Assembly: GCA_947034885.2 (NCBI GenBank)
Contig: OX344757.2
Span: forward strand, 3,100,001-3,164,000
Reading direction: 5' to 3'
DNA from: Thuidium tamariscinum
Taxonomy: Eukaryota > Streptophyta > Bryopsida > Hypnales > Thuidiaceae
DNA length: 64,000 bases
Position numbers and translations under genes: made by a program. Under the pieces are notes generated by a model. That model saw nothing but the letters and a program-made list of their open reading frames with translations. It had not been told where the DNA came from and searched no databases. Shown here in pieces: positions 12,013-24,552 of this stretch (position 1 is the first letter of the stretch; each line of letters begins with the position of its first letter).

Positions 12013-12137
12013 GGTAACTGCAAAGCAGGCCTAGTAATCGAAAATAATTGCCGGTTAGGACCTACCGAGCCGCGGGGCGGCGAGGTGGGTACTGACCGGC
12101 CATTATTTTCGATTACTAGGCCTGCTTTGCAGTTACC
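12013..12137. mobile_element. Hairpin MITE with ~45-bp arms
   Basis: The left arm starts GGTAACTGCAAAGCAGGCCT and the right arm is its near-perfect complement ending TTTGCAGTTACC. The loop is GC-rich (GAGCCGCGGGGCGGCGAGG). Outside the arms the flanks are also partly inverted (CATTATGGAC on the left, GGACATAATG on the right), so the true element may extend to about 12000-12152. No target duplication was found. Confidence 0.7.
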
Positions 12138-12152
12138 GGACATAATGTCAAT

Positions 12153-12959
12153 GGCGATTTGACTTCTTTGATTGTTGAACTAATCAGACCATGCCACAAC
12201 GGCAATAGTCTTCTACATTTAGATTTTGTTAGGTGGATTTGCACTCACTAAGTTAATATCGGTTGGTAGAGGGAAAGATTTTTCCTAGATTTCTCTCATC
12301 CCTAGACCAATGAAATCTCTACTTCATACCCACCCTGCTGAAGATTTGCACAAGGCAAGCATTGAGCATTATCAGTCTTAACCTGCCTCTCCTTAACCAA
12401 TTGAAGCATGCCACGACAGGAGAACTCTCCTGCATTGACATTATGGAATGTCAGACACACACCTGAAATCATCTGGTTCCTGTATGTACAGTACATACAG
12501 TATAGAGAGGTTCGACAGTTCGACCCTATCCGCAGATAACCGTAAATAGAATGGAATAGAGTACTTTTCAAGCGTAAAAAGTTGGTGCGTGGAGAGCGCG
12601 ACAGTTTGCAGACATCCACGAAACTCCCTTCTCCTCAAGGCTGTAATCGCCGTCTATGAAACACCAGTCCAGTGCAGGTTTCGTTTCTCAGTTCTAACAG
12701 CAAATTTCATTGTGTTGCTTACTTACTTCACAGCCGATTGATCAATTTGTTAGCCCGTCATGGCAACTCTCTTTCAGCCTGCATTGAAACAGCAATTCCG
12801 ATCTATGGGAGCAGAAGCTAGCTTCACGTTTAGAGAGTTGAGGAGCGCCTTTCAACTGCTCGAAACTGGTGGACAGAGCTCTGTATGGGAGACAAAAGAA
12901 GCACTTGTAAGCACTTGGAATGGCCGCCTCTCAAACCAGCTACAGGAAGGATCAACCAA
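12153..12959. other. Island DNA before the F-box pseudogenes
   Basis: An ATG-started frame of 72 codons at 12760-12978 overlaps the pseudogene but does not resemble the F-box N terminus. A perfect 21-nt palindrome CTGTATGTACAGTACATACAG lies near 12480. No gene is supported. Confidence 0.4.
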
Positions 12960-13180
12960 TCAACCTAGTGATTTTTAACACTCTCAGCCGTGATGGGTTG
13001 CTGTCTGATGTGCGAGACGGAAGGCAGTTGCAGGTTTTAGAGCCACCACCTCCTGATCGAAAGGGTGAGAAATTATTCTCCACGTCGAATCCGGCGTCGT
13101 TCTCCCTTCGACCTAACTTTGCCATCGATCCAAGTTTCTCCATGGAAGCCTCGTGCGACCACGGCCTTACAGTGACCATG
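12960..13180 (+). pseudogene. F-box/kelch gene fragment, C-terminal part
   Basis: The frame reads LVIFNTLSRDGLLSDVRDG, then LEPPPPDRKGEKLFS, then NPASFSLRPNFAIDPSF. This matches residue for residue in order the last ~70 codons of the intact gene at 9004-10306 (LCIFNTLSRDGVVYDMRDG..., NPASFTLEPNFDSDPSF). The F-box and the rest of the propeller are missing upstream, so this is a 5'-truncated duplicate. The frame itself is still open, so the copy may be fairly young or have been transcribed as an exon of something else; I find no evidence for the latter. Confidence 0.8.
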
Positions 13181-13424
13181 CGGTCAGTTCACAATGAATT
13201 TCACAGTGACACCTAGCTTGGAAATCGAACGGTTTACAAGTACGGTATATGGGGAAATTAGATTCCTTCAGTCAGTGATGTGGCCAAGTTACAATTGAAG
13301 GAGAATTTTCAAGAATGTTACCTGTACAGACCAATGCGTTTTGAGCGGGACTGGGTAACATGAAACGGGCATTCAATGTCTGTGACCTAAAAAATGCCGC
13401 CAACAATGGGCTCTGTGGTGAATT

Positions 13425-13850
13425 ATGATTTGGATTCAAAGTCGAAGAGATCGCTACCAACATTTTCGTTCGTTCCAGCTCCAAAAGCAGAGCTCTGTCA
13501 AGGAGAACTCCATCACCGGCCATGGCGGAATTGGCTGTGTCGATGTTACTCAAGGAGAGCTTGTGGCTTTTAAGCCCTTTGACAGGACTGAGTAAAGCTC
13601 TGCCACCGCTGCTCCATCCCATAAATCCTGAGCTCGATCAAACATCGATCGATTGTGAGAATAGGAATCCTTCAGAGTGATCGTGGCGTGAAGCCCAATA
13701 GCGAGTGATCCCTAGAAATAAATGGAACTGGACGACTCATCATTGACATCAGAGTGGAAAGAGTACAAAAGCTGTGCATGTTCAATGCTCTCTAGCGTCT
13801 TGGTGTGGTGTATGAAATGCGAGATGCCAAGGTTTAGAGCCTCTCAATCT
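13425..13850 (+). pseudogene. F-box/kelch gene remnant with stops and frameshifts
   Basis: Pieces in several frames follow the order of the intact protein: YDLDSKSKRSLPTFSF (intact YDLHSKSWRSLPPLSY), then ITGHGGIGCVDVTQGELVAF (intact VSGHGGLMCAEV...RLVVF), a shift, then PLTGLSKALPPLLHPINP (intact PMTGETRALPPLLHPRNP). After a deletion come SEWKEY and KLCMFNAL-stop-RLGVVYEMRD. At least two frameshifts and several stops make it non-functional. Together with 12960-13180 it shows repeated local duplication of this gene. Confidence 0.8.
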
Positions 13851-16213
13851 TCCAATTGACTTTCCTTGTTGCAACAAATTCGAAGGCTACTAAACACATA
13901 CTCGCAGAACAGAAGATTGTAAATCAAGCACATATAATTAGGTAGCACTTTCTGGTTTACACATTCAAGTTTCTGTTAATATTCACCTGCACATATGATA
14001 CAATGCAAATAATTAGAACAAAGTCATCTACATCTATGTTGAATATAGATGTTTGGTACCCATGCCTAAGAAATAACACCATCTAGAGAAAATAGTGAAG
14101 GGAGAGATATAGAAAATAAGAAGAAGTAAACCTGCCCTCAAATGTACTATACATTGAACACATTTTTAGTATATGTTATCACCAATGATTTTGTCACCAT
14201 GTGCAACCCTAATGTGAGCTAAGAAATGAGGCAACGATTACAATACAATTAGAAATTATCTTTGGCTCTATCCAAACCCTAAAACGCTAACAAAATAAGT
14301 ACGACAAGATATGCACTTAGCAACTTTGGAAGTCGATACAATTGATGAGCCGTGATAAAGAGTAGACCAAATTCCAACTCAAGAAGCAGTAGATTACAAT
14401 GGATTCATGAACAAGAGTTTACACCACCTCCATAATCCAAATTCAAAACTTTCAAGAAGCCCTCAAAATTGGCACTATCTGCCACATAGTTTTTCCTTGC
14501 TCCTTGATAAAATCCTAATAGACAATAGGACAACATAATCATGTAACTCCTAGAGAACTTATAATTCATCAACCATAAAAATGATATGGGAAGGAAGAGC
14601 CTAACAATGAAGAAAGAAAGCATACAAAATCTAAGGCAACATCTTCAATGACTCCTAGATTCCCCCAGTGACAATACGGGGAATTGTCCGCTACAACATT
14701 GTGACAAAGTATCTACAAAATACAATATGATTGTTAAAAGTCGCATATGCATGTTGTCCATGTTGTCCTAATGAAAATTGACAAACGACAAGCATGGGCC
14801 CTTATATCATCTACCTAAATGCCTATACTATTTCTTACAATCTAGGGTATTTAACAATACAAATCGGTAGTTGATGACACTATTTCTCACCTTCTATAAT
14901 AGAGCACATCTCTATTAATCACTTTTATAAAAAAATGGATGAAAAATAGCTTTTTAACCAGTGATCTCAAAACAAATTCAAGGTTTTTAGCCAAATGTTC
15001 ATTTTTGGAAGATTTTTAAAAATTTATACAAAAGACATGAAAAAATTAAGTAGAAAATGAGGGAAATTTAGCCAGTTTTGGAATAATTGTTCCTTACATC
15101 CAACAAGCTATTTTTTTCTCATTCATTCAACGAAAACATTCACAATATAATTTATGGATCGGATTAATGATAATGCATAGGTGGCATTTCTTTGAAGGGA
15201 TGGTTTTTGTAGGCTTGCTTTCAATTTAGCCTCTTGCTTGGAGAATGTTTTGATATTACAAAAATCATTTCTAAGTTTGTATCATTCAAATTTTGAATTC
15301 ACCTAGGTTGCACTTATAGCCTTGTACAAGTTTCATCTCTTAAAGTTTAAAACTAATTCATTGCAACTCCTAAAATTGCCTAACCATTTACATCTAGCTT
15401 GATTTTGATGTGCCAATGTATACATAGTATTCATGGATTTTTTTATTGCATGTCAATTATGTTGTAAAGCTTATTTAGACAATTTTAGCCATTTTAGGTG
15501 TGATTATTTTACTCTTGGAAATTGATTTCCAACAAAAATTCAAGATCTTTATAAACTCCAACTTAATTAAAGACCTAATGTGATACAAACAAGGCATTCT
15601 ATCATTGCATGAAGTATCCTAATCTACTATGATCTTTTTCCACAAGAAGCTATCAATATCTATAAATTCAATAAACAAAATTAAGCTAGAGGTTATACTT
15701 GCAATAACACTAACTATTGTTTGGATTGCAATGCTTGCAAATAAGCTTTGAACTTAGTCTTTTGAAGGTGGATGGTATCGACTTGCTACATGACTACAAT
15801 TAAGCTTCATCTTTGATTATATTAGATAGTAGAAGTATCTCTAAACCCTGATTCCTAAACTCTAAATTGTGCAATCATGTATTTGGATGATGCTTACAAA
15901 ATAAATAATTGATTCTTCAACCAATAAAAAAAAAGAGCAATGTAAACAAAATCTAAATGTTTGTTTAATTCTAAAATGTTTGGAAACCAAAAACAACATT
16001 AGCCAACCAAGAAAACATCACATGAAATCAAAAGAATAATGGCATGTCTATACTTCATGTAAGGATGGTGTTAGTGTAAAAAATTCAATTGCAAGAGTTT
16101 ATAATATATTTTCAAAACCTAGCTAGTACCACATTAAGCTTTAAGTTTTTAACATATCCAAAGAGAAAGTTTGTAGTAGGTGTAACTTCAAGGCCATTAC
16201 CATGAGAACAATT
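13851..16213. other. AT-rich repeat-like DNA, nothing recognised
   Basis: Long AT-rich stretch; no coding frame above about 75 codons, none recognisable. No element boundaries could be set. Confidence 0.45.
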
Positions 16214-17517
16214 GGGTGCCCCTCAAGGTTGACAAGACGCCCGGATGTCTAGCATCACGTCCGGATGTCCCGCGACAGTGTCCGGGGGTCCCCAGACGTC
16301 ATTTGACATTTGCAGTTTTGTACGTCCAGCGGTTGGGCGGACGGGCGGATGGATTAAGAATAAGTTGTCCAAGACTCCGAGTGTCTATGGGATTTTAAAA
16401 TTATATTACAATTCCATTTTATTTGGTTGGGATCCTTGCTTGGCCATTCAGGAAGACGCCATAATTTTTTATTATTGTTAATAATTTAATTTAAAAATTC
16501 TGAATTTGGATTTGCAATGAGAGGCCCCAAATAAGGTAGGTGGTGCGGTGCGGTAATTTGATAAGTACAAAAGAGGGGGCTTTTGTTTTACATACATCCC
16601 TAGACTTATTTGGAGAGTTGGAGACTTCAAGTAGAAGAATGATGGGCCTAATTCACCCCAACCTTTTCTTTGGGAATGATGGTGCTAGAGTTTACAATTT
16701 CTAAAAAATAGGCTACTACTCGCCATATCAAAAGAACCTTCTTAATTTCTTATGTGATAAATTTTTCATTTTCACTCCAAATATAGATGAATGCACAAGA
16801 TTTAGATGAAAAGTTGTGTAGATAAGATTGAAACATATTTTCAATTCAAAATATGGATAGATGTACAAATAGACAAGGATTTTATCAAGTGTACTACAAA
16901 AGAAATTGGTATATTGATTGAATTTGTTAATCTTGAAGCAAATTCAAGATTAATTTCAGACCCCAAGTGTAGCACTTAAAGAAGAATCATGTAATCTAAA
17001 ATAAATAGTGGAAGGGATCCAATTTCCTTTGTAACTAACCACAGTAATCTTTAAAATTGAGGTTAGTATCATTACTGATGCATGGCACATTGGGAAAAAA
17101 AATCCTTTGTCACTAACCACACTAAGCCCCCAAATTGGGGTTAGTATGGTTAGTAACATATTTATATTGTGGAAAAACAATCCTTTATAACAAAGCACAC
17201 TAATCCCAAAAATTGAGGTTAGTACTATTACTAATACATGGCACATTGGGAAAAAAAATCCTTTGTCATTAAGCATACTAAGCCCAAAAATTGAGGTTAG
17301 TATGGTTAGTGACATATTCATATTATGAAAAAAAAATCCTTTGTCACTAATTGCACTAACCCAATTTAGAACCGAAATCCACCAAGTTTTGGTCCTAAAT
17401 CCTAAAAAAAGGAAAAGTGTGTTAAGGTTTACTTGAAGTCTATCTCAAATACACATCCAGACACTTTTACTTTCTTTATTGAACATACTATTTTTAAAAT
17501 TTATTTTGCTTCTAATT
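16214..17517. repeat. Family E repeat, left copy (inverted partner at 24553-25828)
   Basis: The sequence is the inverted counterpart of 24553-25828 over nearly its whole length, from the terminal GGTTGACAA block through the GAATTCAGAATTT-like, GGTGAATTAGGCC-like and ACCAAAACTTGGTGGGTTTC-like blocks of the other copy. The outer end is comparatively GC-rich (CGTCCGGATGTCCCGCGACA). The two copies are separated by about 7 kb and could be long terminal inverted repeats of one large element or two independent insertions. No matching target duplication was found. Confidence 0.7.
17027..17345. repeat. Tandem repeat, ~78-bp period, about 4-5 units
   Basis: Units begin with CCTTTGTNACTAACCACACT-like sequence at about 17027, 17104, 17182, 17260 and 17338. 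Each contains AAATTGRGGTTAGTAT. The array lies inside the family E repeat, and the inverted partner copy carries a corresponding array at about 24700-25045. Confidence 0.85.
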
Positions 17518-17800
17518 CAATGAGAGGATTAAAAATGTACTTGAAGTGTGCTTGTGTGGCACTTTTACATTTTTCATTGAACACATTATTTTTAAATTTT
17601 ATTTTGCTTTACATTCAATGAGAAGATTAAAAATGTACTTGAGGTGTGCTTGAGGTTTACTTCAAGTACACTTGAAGCACACTTTTACTTTCTTCTTTAA
17701 AACATCATTTTGAATATTTATTTTGCTTCAAATTGAATGAGAAAATTCAAAATGTGCTTAAGGTGTGCTTTAGATCTATCTCAAGCACACCTCAAATACA
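17440..17800. repeat. Three imperfect ~95-120-bp direct repeats
   Basis: Each unit has CACTTTTAC-TTTCTT-like sequence (about 17463, 17560 and 17680), a TTTATTTTGCTT block, a TTCAATGAGA block and a AATGTACTTGAGGTGTGCTT block. The inverted partner repeat retains only one partial unit, so the expansion is specific to the left copy. Confidence 0.75.
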
Positions 17801-20781
17801 CATGAAGTTTGACTACTTGCTTGCATTTGACAGCTCGTTTGATTGACTACTCGGCCATCCATCCGTCTGAACTTTGCCTTATAAAATGTAGTTGGTTTGT
17901 GAGTTCAACCGCGTTGACGCTGTGTGGCAGATGGGTGGCACTCTACTTTATTTTGTCTGTCCGATCGTCCAATCGTTCACCCGTCCTCTGTGAGCCCTCA
18001 AGATGGCACTTGGAACTCCAGATCCATTTTTCGCGAATAAATTGCAAAGTTTAATAAAAAAAAATACAAGAAAAACACATAAAAAGAGAGTTAGGGAAGT
18101 TTTGGTAGAGGTATCTACCAAAATGATGAAGAACCATCTTAGAAGGTGGAAAATTCCTAATTCTAGGAATTTCTATCATTCTAAGTCTTAGAAGTATGTT
18201 TGAGTGAAGATTTAGTAATTCCGAGAAAAATGAGGGAATGAAAGTTAGTCAGTCCTAGTGTCTGTCTATGCCAAATCAACCTTTTAAGGATGCACATGGC
18301 ATACTAACTAAGCCAAAAGAGTCTATTACGAGCCTAGAAGGTTTACTAAGACCTAAATTCGATTTTAGAATAAATTGAATTTAAAAGTAGAACAACTATG
18401 TGTGGCTTGGAAAATTGGAGTTTCATGAGATACAAGATGGAGGGATTGGAGATTGAAGACTAAAGAAAGGTGTTCCCAGGGTAGGAGCATGCCAGGAGCG
18501 AACAAGAATCAAACAATTGTCCAAAATTCTTGGGTATCAGGAATTAAATTGTCCAATTGGGCAACGTAATTCCAAATTATTAAAAATAGACTAGTGCAAG
18601 GTCACGTGGAACTTACACTAAGAATCTAGGAGTGCCCTAGATGTTACCCAAATTATTTCGGATTTTTTTGAAATTCCACGTTGACTCCATAGGAAGTCAA
18701 CTACACATAAAAATATTTGTAAATTCCTAGAAATTACGTATGATGCGGTAAAATCTCACTAAAAATTAGGATAGGTTTTTGTGTGCTTAATAAGTGCCCA
18801 GTCAAGTTTGAAGACATTCCAACATTCTCAACTACCAGAACCGGCATCAACATTGAATTTCAATGGAATTTATAATTTGGCGACGGTTTGACCAACGTAT
18901 CAAGAGTGGATGATGTCCGATTGATGCAAATGAGGAGACATTCCTTTCTCTCACAGACATTCCTAACGACCCTGGCCTGATAGATTCATCAAAATGCGCA
19001 AATCCTAAAAGTTAGATTTTTGACTTTTAATTGAAGTTACCGTAATCCCAATTTAGGCGCACAAACGGCCTAGGAGTGAGAGGTTAGGGGTCCCCTACGC
19101 TAATTGGGGTCTTTTGAAGACATTGGCGTAGACGGTTTTCCGTTTGAAGTTGTTCCCTAAAAGATAGAGAGGGTCAGCTCTTAGTTTGACTTTTTAATCG
19201 TTAATTGCGATTAATTAAAAGTGATTTTGAAAATATCTCTTGGAAAATCAAAGATTGGATTTGGCCAAGATCTCTTTCTTGCGTGAAAAGCCATCTTTGA
19301 GCTAAAGAAAGACAATTTTCAAAATGACTTTTGGTTAATTTGCAAAATATCTACGTAAATTAGGGTTAATTTTAAAATATCTTGGGTTAAGATTTTGGAT
19401 TTGATTTGGCCAAGATTTCATTAGCTAAATGGGGACGTTTCTAGAAATTTCCATCATTAAACAAGTATTATTTTGAAATTACATTAGGGTAGTTTATGGG
19501 TAGAAGTAACAAAGTGTTTTCACTGGCAATTTACCAGGGAGGGCCCGGCCATGGGTATATAAGGGCGCCTTTCAAAGTTGCCAGTACCCTTATTTCTCGC
19601 ACCGACACTTTGTTCTTCTTCTCTTATTTGTGCTACCGACGTGGTCGGAGCACTGTTTGGACCAAACATCTTGGCCAAGCTGTATTGTTCTTTTCAAATT
19701 TGAAGGCTTAGGGCCCCTTCAAGTGATCTTCATTCATACTATTGTGCTAGAGACTAATTCTCACCTTGATTGACCAATGATCCGTGGAAATTTCAAGCAT
19801 TGAACGCCAAAGTTTGGTTCAAACATTGTCATGTGTACCTCCTTTGGATGCAAAATCTTGAAATACTAAGACATTTTAAGTATTTAAAGTGAAAATTTGG
19901 TTCAAACACTGTCATGTGTACCTCCTTTCGCGAATAAAATCCTTAAAATACTATTCCAGAAACTCGAAACGGCGGAGCTTTGAACTTTCCTCAAACAAAT
20001 TTACTTAAGTCTTCAAAGCCAAAGGCCACCCACCATTTTTTTTTTCTATCGTGTTTAAAACACTCTCACATTGAAAGAATCGCATATGTTCAATGGAATC
20101 TCCAATTAGTAGAATACTAATGCTTGAGTGTTGTCAAAATATGATAACACTATTAAGGTTCATCCTTAGTTAGTGTTAGAATTTGATCCAATTTAGAGTC
20201 TTGAAAAAACAAAATTACAAAACCAAAATTTGGACCAGCCAGGGCCAAACCAGTTCGGCCAGCCAAGGCCGGAGGCACCAGAAGGCGGACCAGCGGGAGC
20301 ATAAGGGGGCAGCCACCCCCCCCCCCCCCCGCCGGACCAATCGCGCCCCGCCACGTAGTGAGCGTTGACGGGGCCCGGCCGACGGTCCGACCACCCCGGG
20401 ACTGCCACGTGGCACCAAAGCGGGTACCGAACTGAGCCAGAGCGGGAGCCAAGGCGGGTACTGAATTGAACCAGAGTGGGGAGCCAAAGTGGTGGAGTCT
20501 AGGGGCCCCATACAACAACACAAACATTCTCAACACACACAAGCCAACATTTCCAACTCACCTAATCAACTTTTGTAACACTATCAAACTCCCAAGTAAG
20601 TGTATTCTCATTAAGAATTTGTCATTACAATCATTTGATTTTTGGTCAAATTAAATAAGAGTTGCCAAGGAAACTTACAACACCTAAATTTAATTTTCCA
20701 CCCAAAATTTAACAATTGCAACGTCAAGAAATATTGCTCCGGTTCCTACCAAATCAAACTCCTTAGCCATCACCTTCCTCC
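17801..20781. other. Unassigned repeat DNA with LTR-like promoter segment
   Basis: At 19545-19575 the sequence GGCCATGGGTATATAAGGGC resembles a core promoter with TATA box, as seen in LTR retrotransposons, but no second LTR, primer-binding site or gag-pol frame was found. A direct duplication (GGTTCAAACA-TGTCATGTGTACC) occurs at about 19814 and 19892. A GC-rich patch at 20240-20480 contains a run of more than a dozen C at about 20317-20330. Function unknown. Confidence 0.4.
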
Positions 20782-20785
20782 TTAA

Positions 20786-21713
20786 CCCCTAAAGGACCGC
20801 AACTATGTTTCCACCAAAACTGTTCCAAAACTGTCATTTCTAGGAGAGCTACCAAATTTCAGAAAAAAAAATTTTTTTGTTGACACATGTAACCATAAGA
20901 TCTCTTAGTGCACTAGTTTGGGAAGATGTAGAAAAAATTTCATAAATTTCCGCCATGTAGATTGCAAGATATTAGTGTTTGAAGTTACAAAAATCATTTT
21001 TTTTCCACTGCGAAAATCCGGGCATCTGCACTTTAGAAGGTCACATTTGTATGCAAGAATGTCCAAAATGGTTTCAACTCTTTGAATTCATTCTCCAATT
21101 CAAGTTTTCTACATGCTTAAAAATTTTCATATCATTTGGAATTGTACAACATGTACAAAAAAAATAGTAAGTAGAAAGAAGTAGAGAATGATTCAAAATA
21201 CAAAAATGCTAACAATTTATTTATTGAATTGAAAAATGCCAATCCCAATGGTTCAAATGTTGTAATGAACAATGTACACCCAATGTTTTTATCTTTTTTC
21301 AAAAATATTGAAAATTGAGTAAAATAAAGGACTTCCAAGTTTATTTTAGAGAAGAGAATCCATAACTACCCGCAAACTAAAATCCTTCATAGCTTTTGAC
21401 TCATTAATCCAAATGGAATGATTCAAATTTTTCCATCTATATATAAATATATAAAACCAATTTCAAATTTTTATTTCCAAAAAAAGTGATTTTTTCTGAT
21501 CTGCCCAAACTGCCCGAGTTGATAAACAAACAACGTTTTATGCGATAACTTTTCAACCATGTGGTCAAAAGTCACGAAAATTGTTGGACTTTGAAGATAC
21601 TCTTTGTCCACACTTTTCATTAAAGTTTGGTTCTAAAATATGGAAATATGTAGCCACACGTATCTGCTCAAAATCGCTATGTTGCCAAAAAAGGCATGTT
21701 GGTCCTTTAGGGG
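20786..21713. mobile_element. Family C TTAA element, copy C2
   Basis: This 928-bp copy is flanked by perfect TTAA at 20782-20785 and 21714-21717. The ends are CCCCTAAAGGACC and GGTCCTTTAGGGG, 13-bp perfect inverted repeats. It is very similar, in inverted orientation, to C6 at 50863-51789. No transposase is encoded. Confidence 0.85.
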
Positions 21714-21717
21714 TTAA

Positions 21718-24552
21718 AATTGCAAAACATCTTAGAAGCCAAATGAAGAAGGAAGGAAGGAATTAGGAGAATTAAGATCACGGAATATACACACATGAAG
21801 GAATTTAGATTAAAAAACCAATATTCAAAGAATCTCACTATTGAATAAGGTTCTTTATTCCCTAGCTTTGACCCTTGACATTAAAGAATTATTTTCGAAA
21901 GAATCTTACTATTGAATTGGTTCTTGATTTTTAGGAATGTTCTACATTCTTTGGTCATTAGTCATTAATTAGATTCTTAGAAGGTTTGGATTTTGTTGGT
22001 TTTGTTTTATTAGGCTTAATAAGTCAAAAAGAAACAAACACATTGACAACGAATTTCTTTAAAAATTAACGTAAATTCAAAAATTAATTAGATTTGAAAA
22101 GATTTGATGATAATTTTTTATTTAAAATATTTTAATAAGACAAAAGGGAAAACACAAATTGACAACTAATTTCTTTAAGAATTAACAAAGATTCAAAAAT
22201 TAATTAGATTTGAAAAGATTTGGTTAGAATTTTAGACTCTTCCCTAACTCGAATTTGAAACATTAAATTAAAACAAAAAAGAAGAAACTAACAAAAAAAC
22301 AAAAAAAACTAACGATTAAATTAAATTCCATTGATTTTAGAATAGATTGTTGCTAAAAGCTTAATGAAATAGGTAGACTAAGTTGATTGGTGGAATTTTT
22401 CCAATTATTGGGAATTTAGGAATTAAAGGAAATACGCGATTAACTTAGAGCTATATCACCATTAGTTGTTGTTTTTGGATAGATTTAGTTTACCAATGAC
22501 TTGAAAATTATGATGGATGAGATGGAGAGTTGTAATGATTTGGATGGCGAGGTCGTGGGAGACTATCTTCACATAATGATGTTTGATGACGGGACTATGA
22601 AGATTTACGCGGAGGAGGTAAAGCGATCCCATTTGATTTTTATTCTCATTGTTTTATTATTAAGTTTCTTTTTACCGAATGCTTGGAATTAGGATTAGGC
22701 ACAATTTCAATTAACAAAGTAGAATAGAATAGGATAGACTAGTTGATTTCAAATAAAATTAGGACTATCTACCATGAAGGCTTGAATTAACAACGAACCT
22801 TGTAATAAAATTAGTACTCAGAAGACGTCATTTAAAGAGTTCATTGCTTGGAAGACACTCTTTGAACACCCAATTAGAGAAATTACTTGATTAGACATAG
22901 AATCCGTGTGATAAACTTTTAGCTCAAGGGTGGAGTTAGAAGTGCTCACATCCTCCCGTCCGCCACTTTGCCCGTTCGCGCGTCCGCCATTCCGCCAAAA
23001 CGCTTGCCCCTTTGTATTCAATGTTTTAGAATTTTGAAAGTCCTCAAATGCAAGAACATTGGATTCTGAGAAAGACTAGATCACTTCCATCCTTTAACTG
23101 ACAGCTATTGAATGGTGGAAGTATCCAATGTAGTATGAATGCACAAAATAGGAATTCAAGTTATTTCTCCACACATTTACACTCTAAATGCTAAATCCTA
23201 AATCCTAAACCCTATCCGAACTTCAAATTGTATATTACTTACCAAAAACATTGGTGCAATGTGTACAATATATTTGACCTTCAATTCTTTTTAAATGTCA
23301 TTATTAAAATGTAGTACATATGTAGACCTCACTAACTCATTTATTTTGTTTTTCAAATGTTTTGTGGAATTTAGGACATTAATTTTTGTTTGGCTTTGAA
23401 GTGTTCTACATTACTACTACTTATACAAAAGTGAAACATTCAAATATGATCTAAAGATTGAAGTGTTTCTTTTGGTTTTATACTTATATTGTAAAATGCA
23501 TTGATAATTCAAAACACCAAAGTATACATCCTATAAGAAATAAATAAATCATTTCTATTATATCATTTTATTATTCTATTAGAAGATGTTGTTGAAAACA
23601 ATTGAAACACTTTAATGTAATTTAATATGATATACTATAATAGGTCAAGGTTAAATATTGCATTCATATAACAAAATATAATTGAAGTTTTTATTGTATA
23701 TTCTTTCACCTATATGTACATCATAAGTTATAAGCCATCAACAATATATTGCATTTCAAAAATATTGGTGTTTAGGGAGTAAAAAATGAGATTGACCTTC
23801 AAATGTAATAACCAATGTTAATCATGTACAATAATCAATCAATATTAGACCTCATACATATACATTTGTAATGTCTTTCTACATTAAAAACGATGTCATG
23901 ATATTATTCTATTATAATATGGAATTGTCAAATATATATTTAGTGATTTGAAGGATTTTTCTAAATGTAGGTTTAGGCTTTAGGCCTAAGGGTGCATGCC
24001 TAATTGAAAGAATCAATATTGTACTATAATTGTACAAGCTATTTCATTAGATGTTAGATGAGATTATGAGATGGTGTTGTATTAGAGAAAATGAAAAATA
24101 GAGTATGACCTATGTCCTCATAAGATCTTAAAGTATTACAAAAGTCAAATATAGAATTTGTGTAGTATTAATGTTTGAAGGACCATTTGTCCCTTGGAGA
24201 CACCTTGGATTTTTAGAAGGTACCAATAGTCTCATTTTTTAATTTTTTGTCATAATATTTAGAAACTCTTTTTGAAGATAGAAAAATTGATTGTCTTTAT
24301 AGGAATAAATTTTTTCTTCAATTGATGGGCAAGAATACAAAGTATGTCTACAAACAAATGTTCTTCTCAAAATTAGGGAGAGTGGACAACGAAAAGGAAT
24401 TTCAAAAACCATCATTTTTATTTTTATTTTTATTTATTTTTTCTCACACATTAAATTTTTGTCTATATAGAAAGCTTAGATTCATTTTATTTGGACAAGT
24501 GATGTAAAAGTTATGGATGTGTACTGTTATGTATTTTTTCTCGCACAATAAA
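21718..24552. other. AT-rich DNA, nothing recognised
   Basis: No gene supported. A telomere-like tract of CCTAAATCCTAAACCC type is found near 23190-23215, and a GC-rich patch of repeated 'cCGTCCGCC' type at 22950-23005. The 63-codon frame at 22501 has no recognisable motif. Confidence 0.4.

Noticed and set aside
16956..17321. A 121-codon frame on the - strand with a 26-residue periodic protein.
   Set aside because: The 78-bp tandem repeat is a multiple of three, so an open frame repeats automatically. Hydrophobic composition follows from base content.
19500..20540. LTR retrotransposon suspected from the TATATAAGG promoter-like stretch.
   Set aside because: No second LTR, primer-binding site, polypurine tract or gag-pol frame was found in the window.
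20979..21167. A 62-codon frame in C2 with a similar open frame in C6 (51409-51597, opposite strand).
   Set aside because: The two element copies are similar throughout, so a shared short frame is expected. No such frame is kept in C1 or C3, and it shows no known motif.
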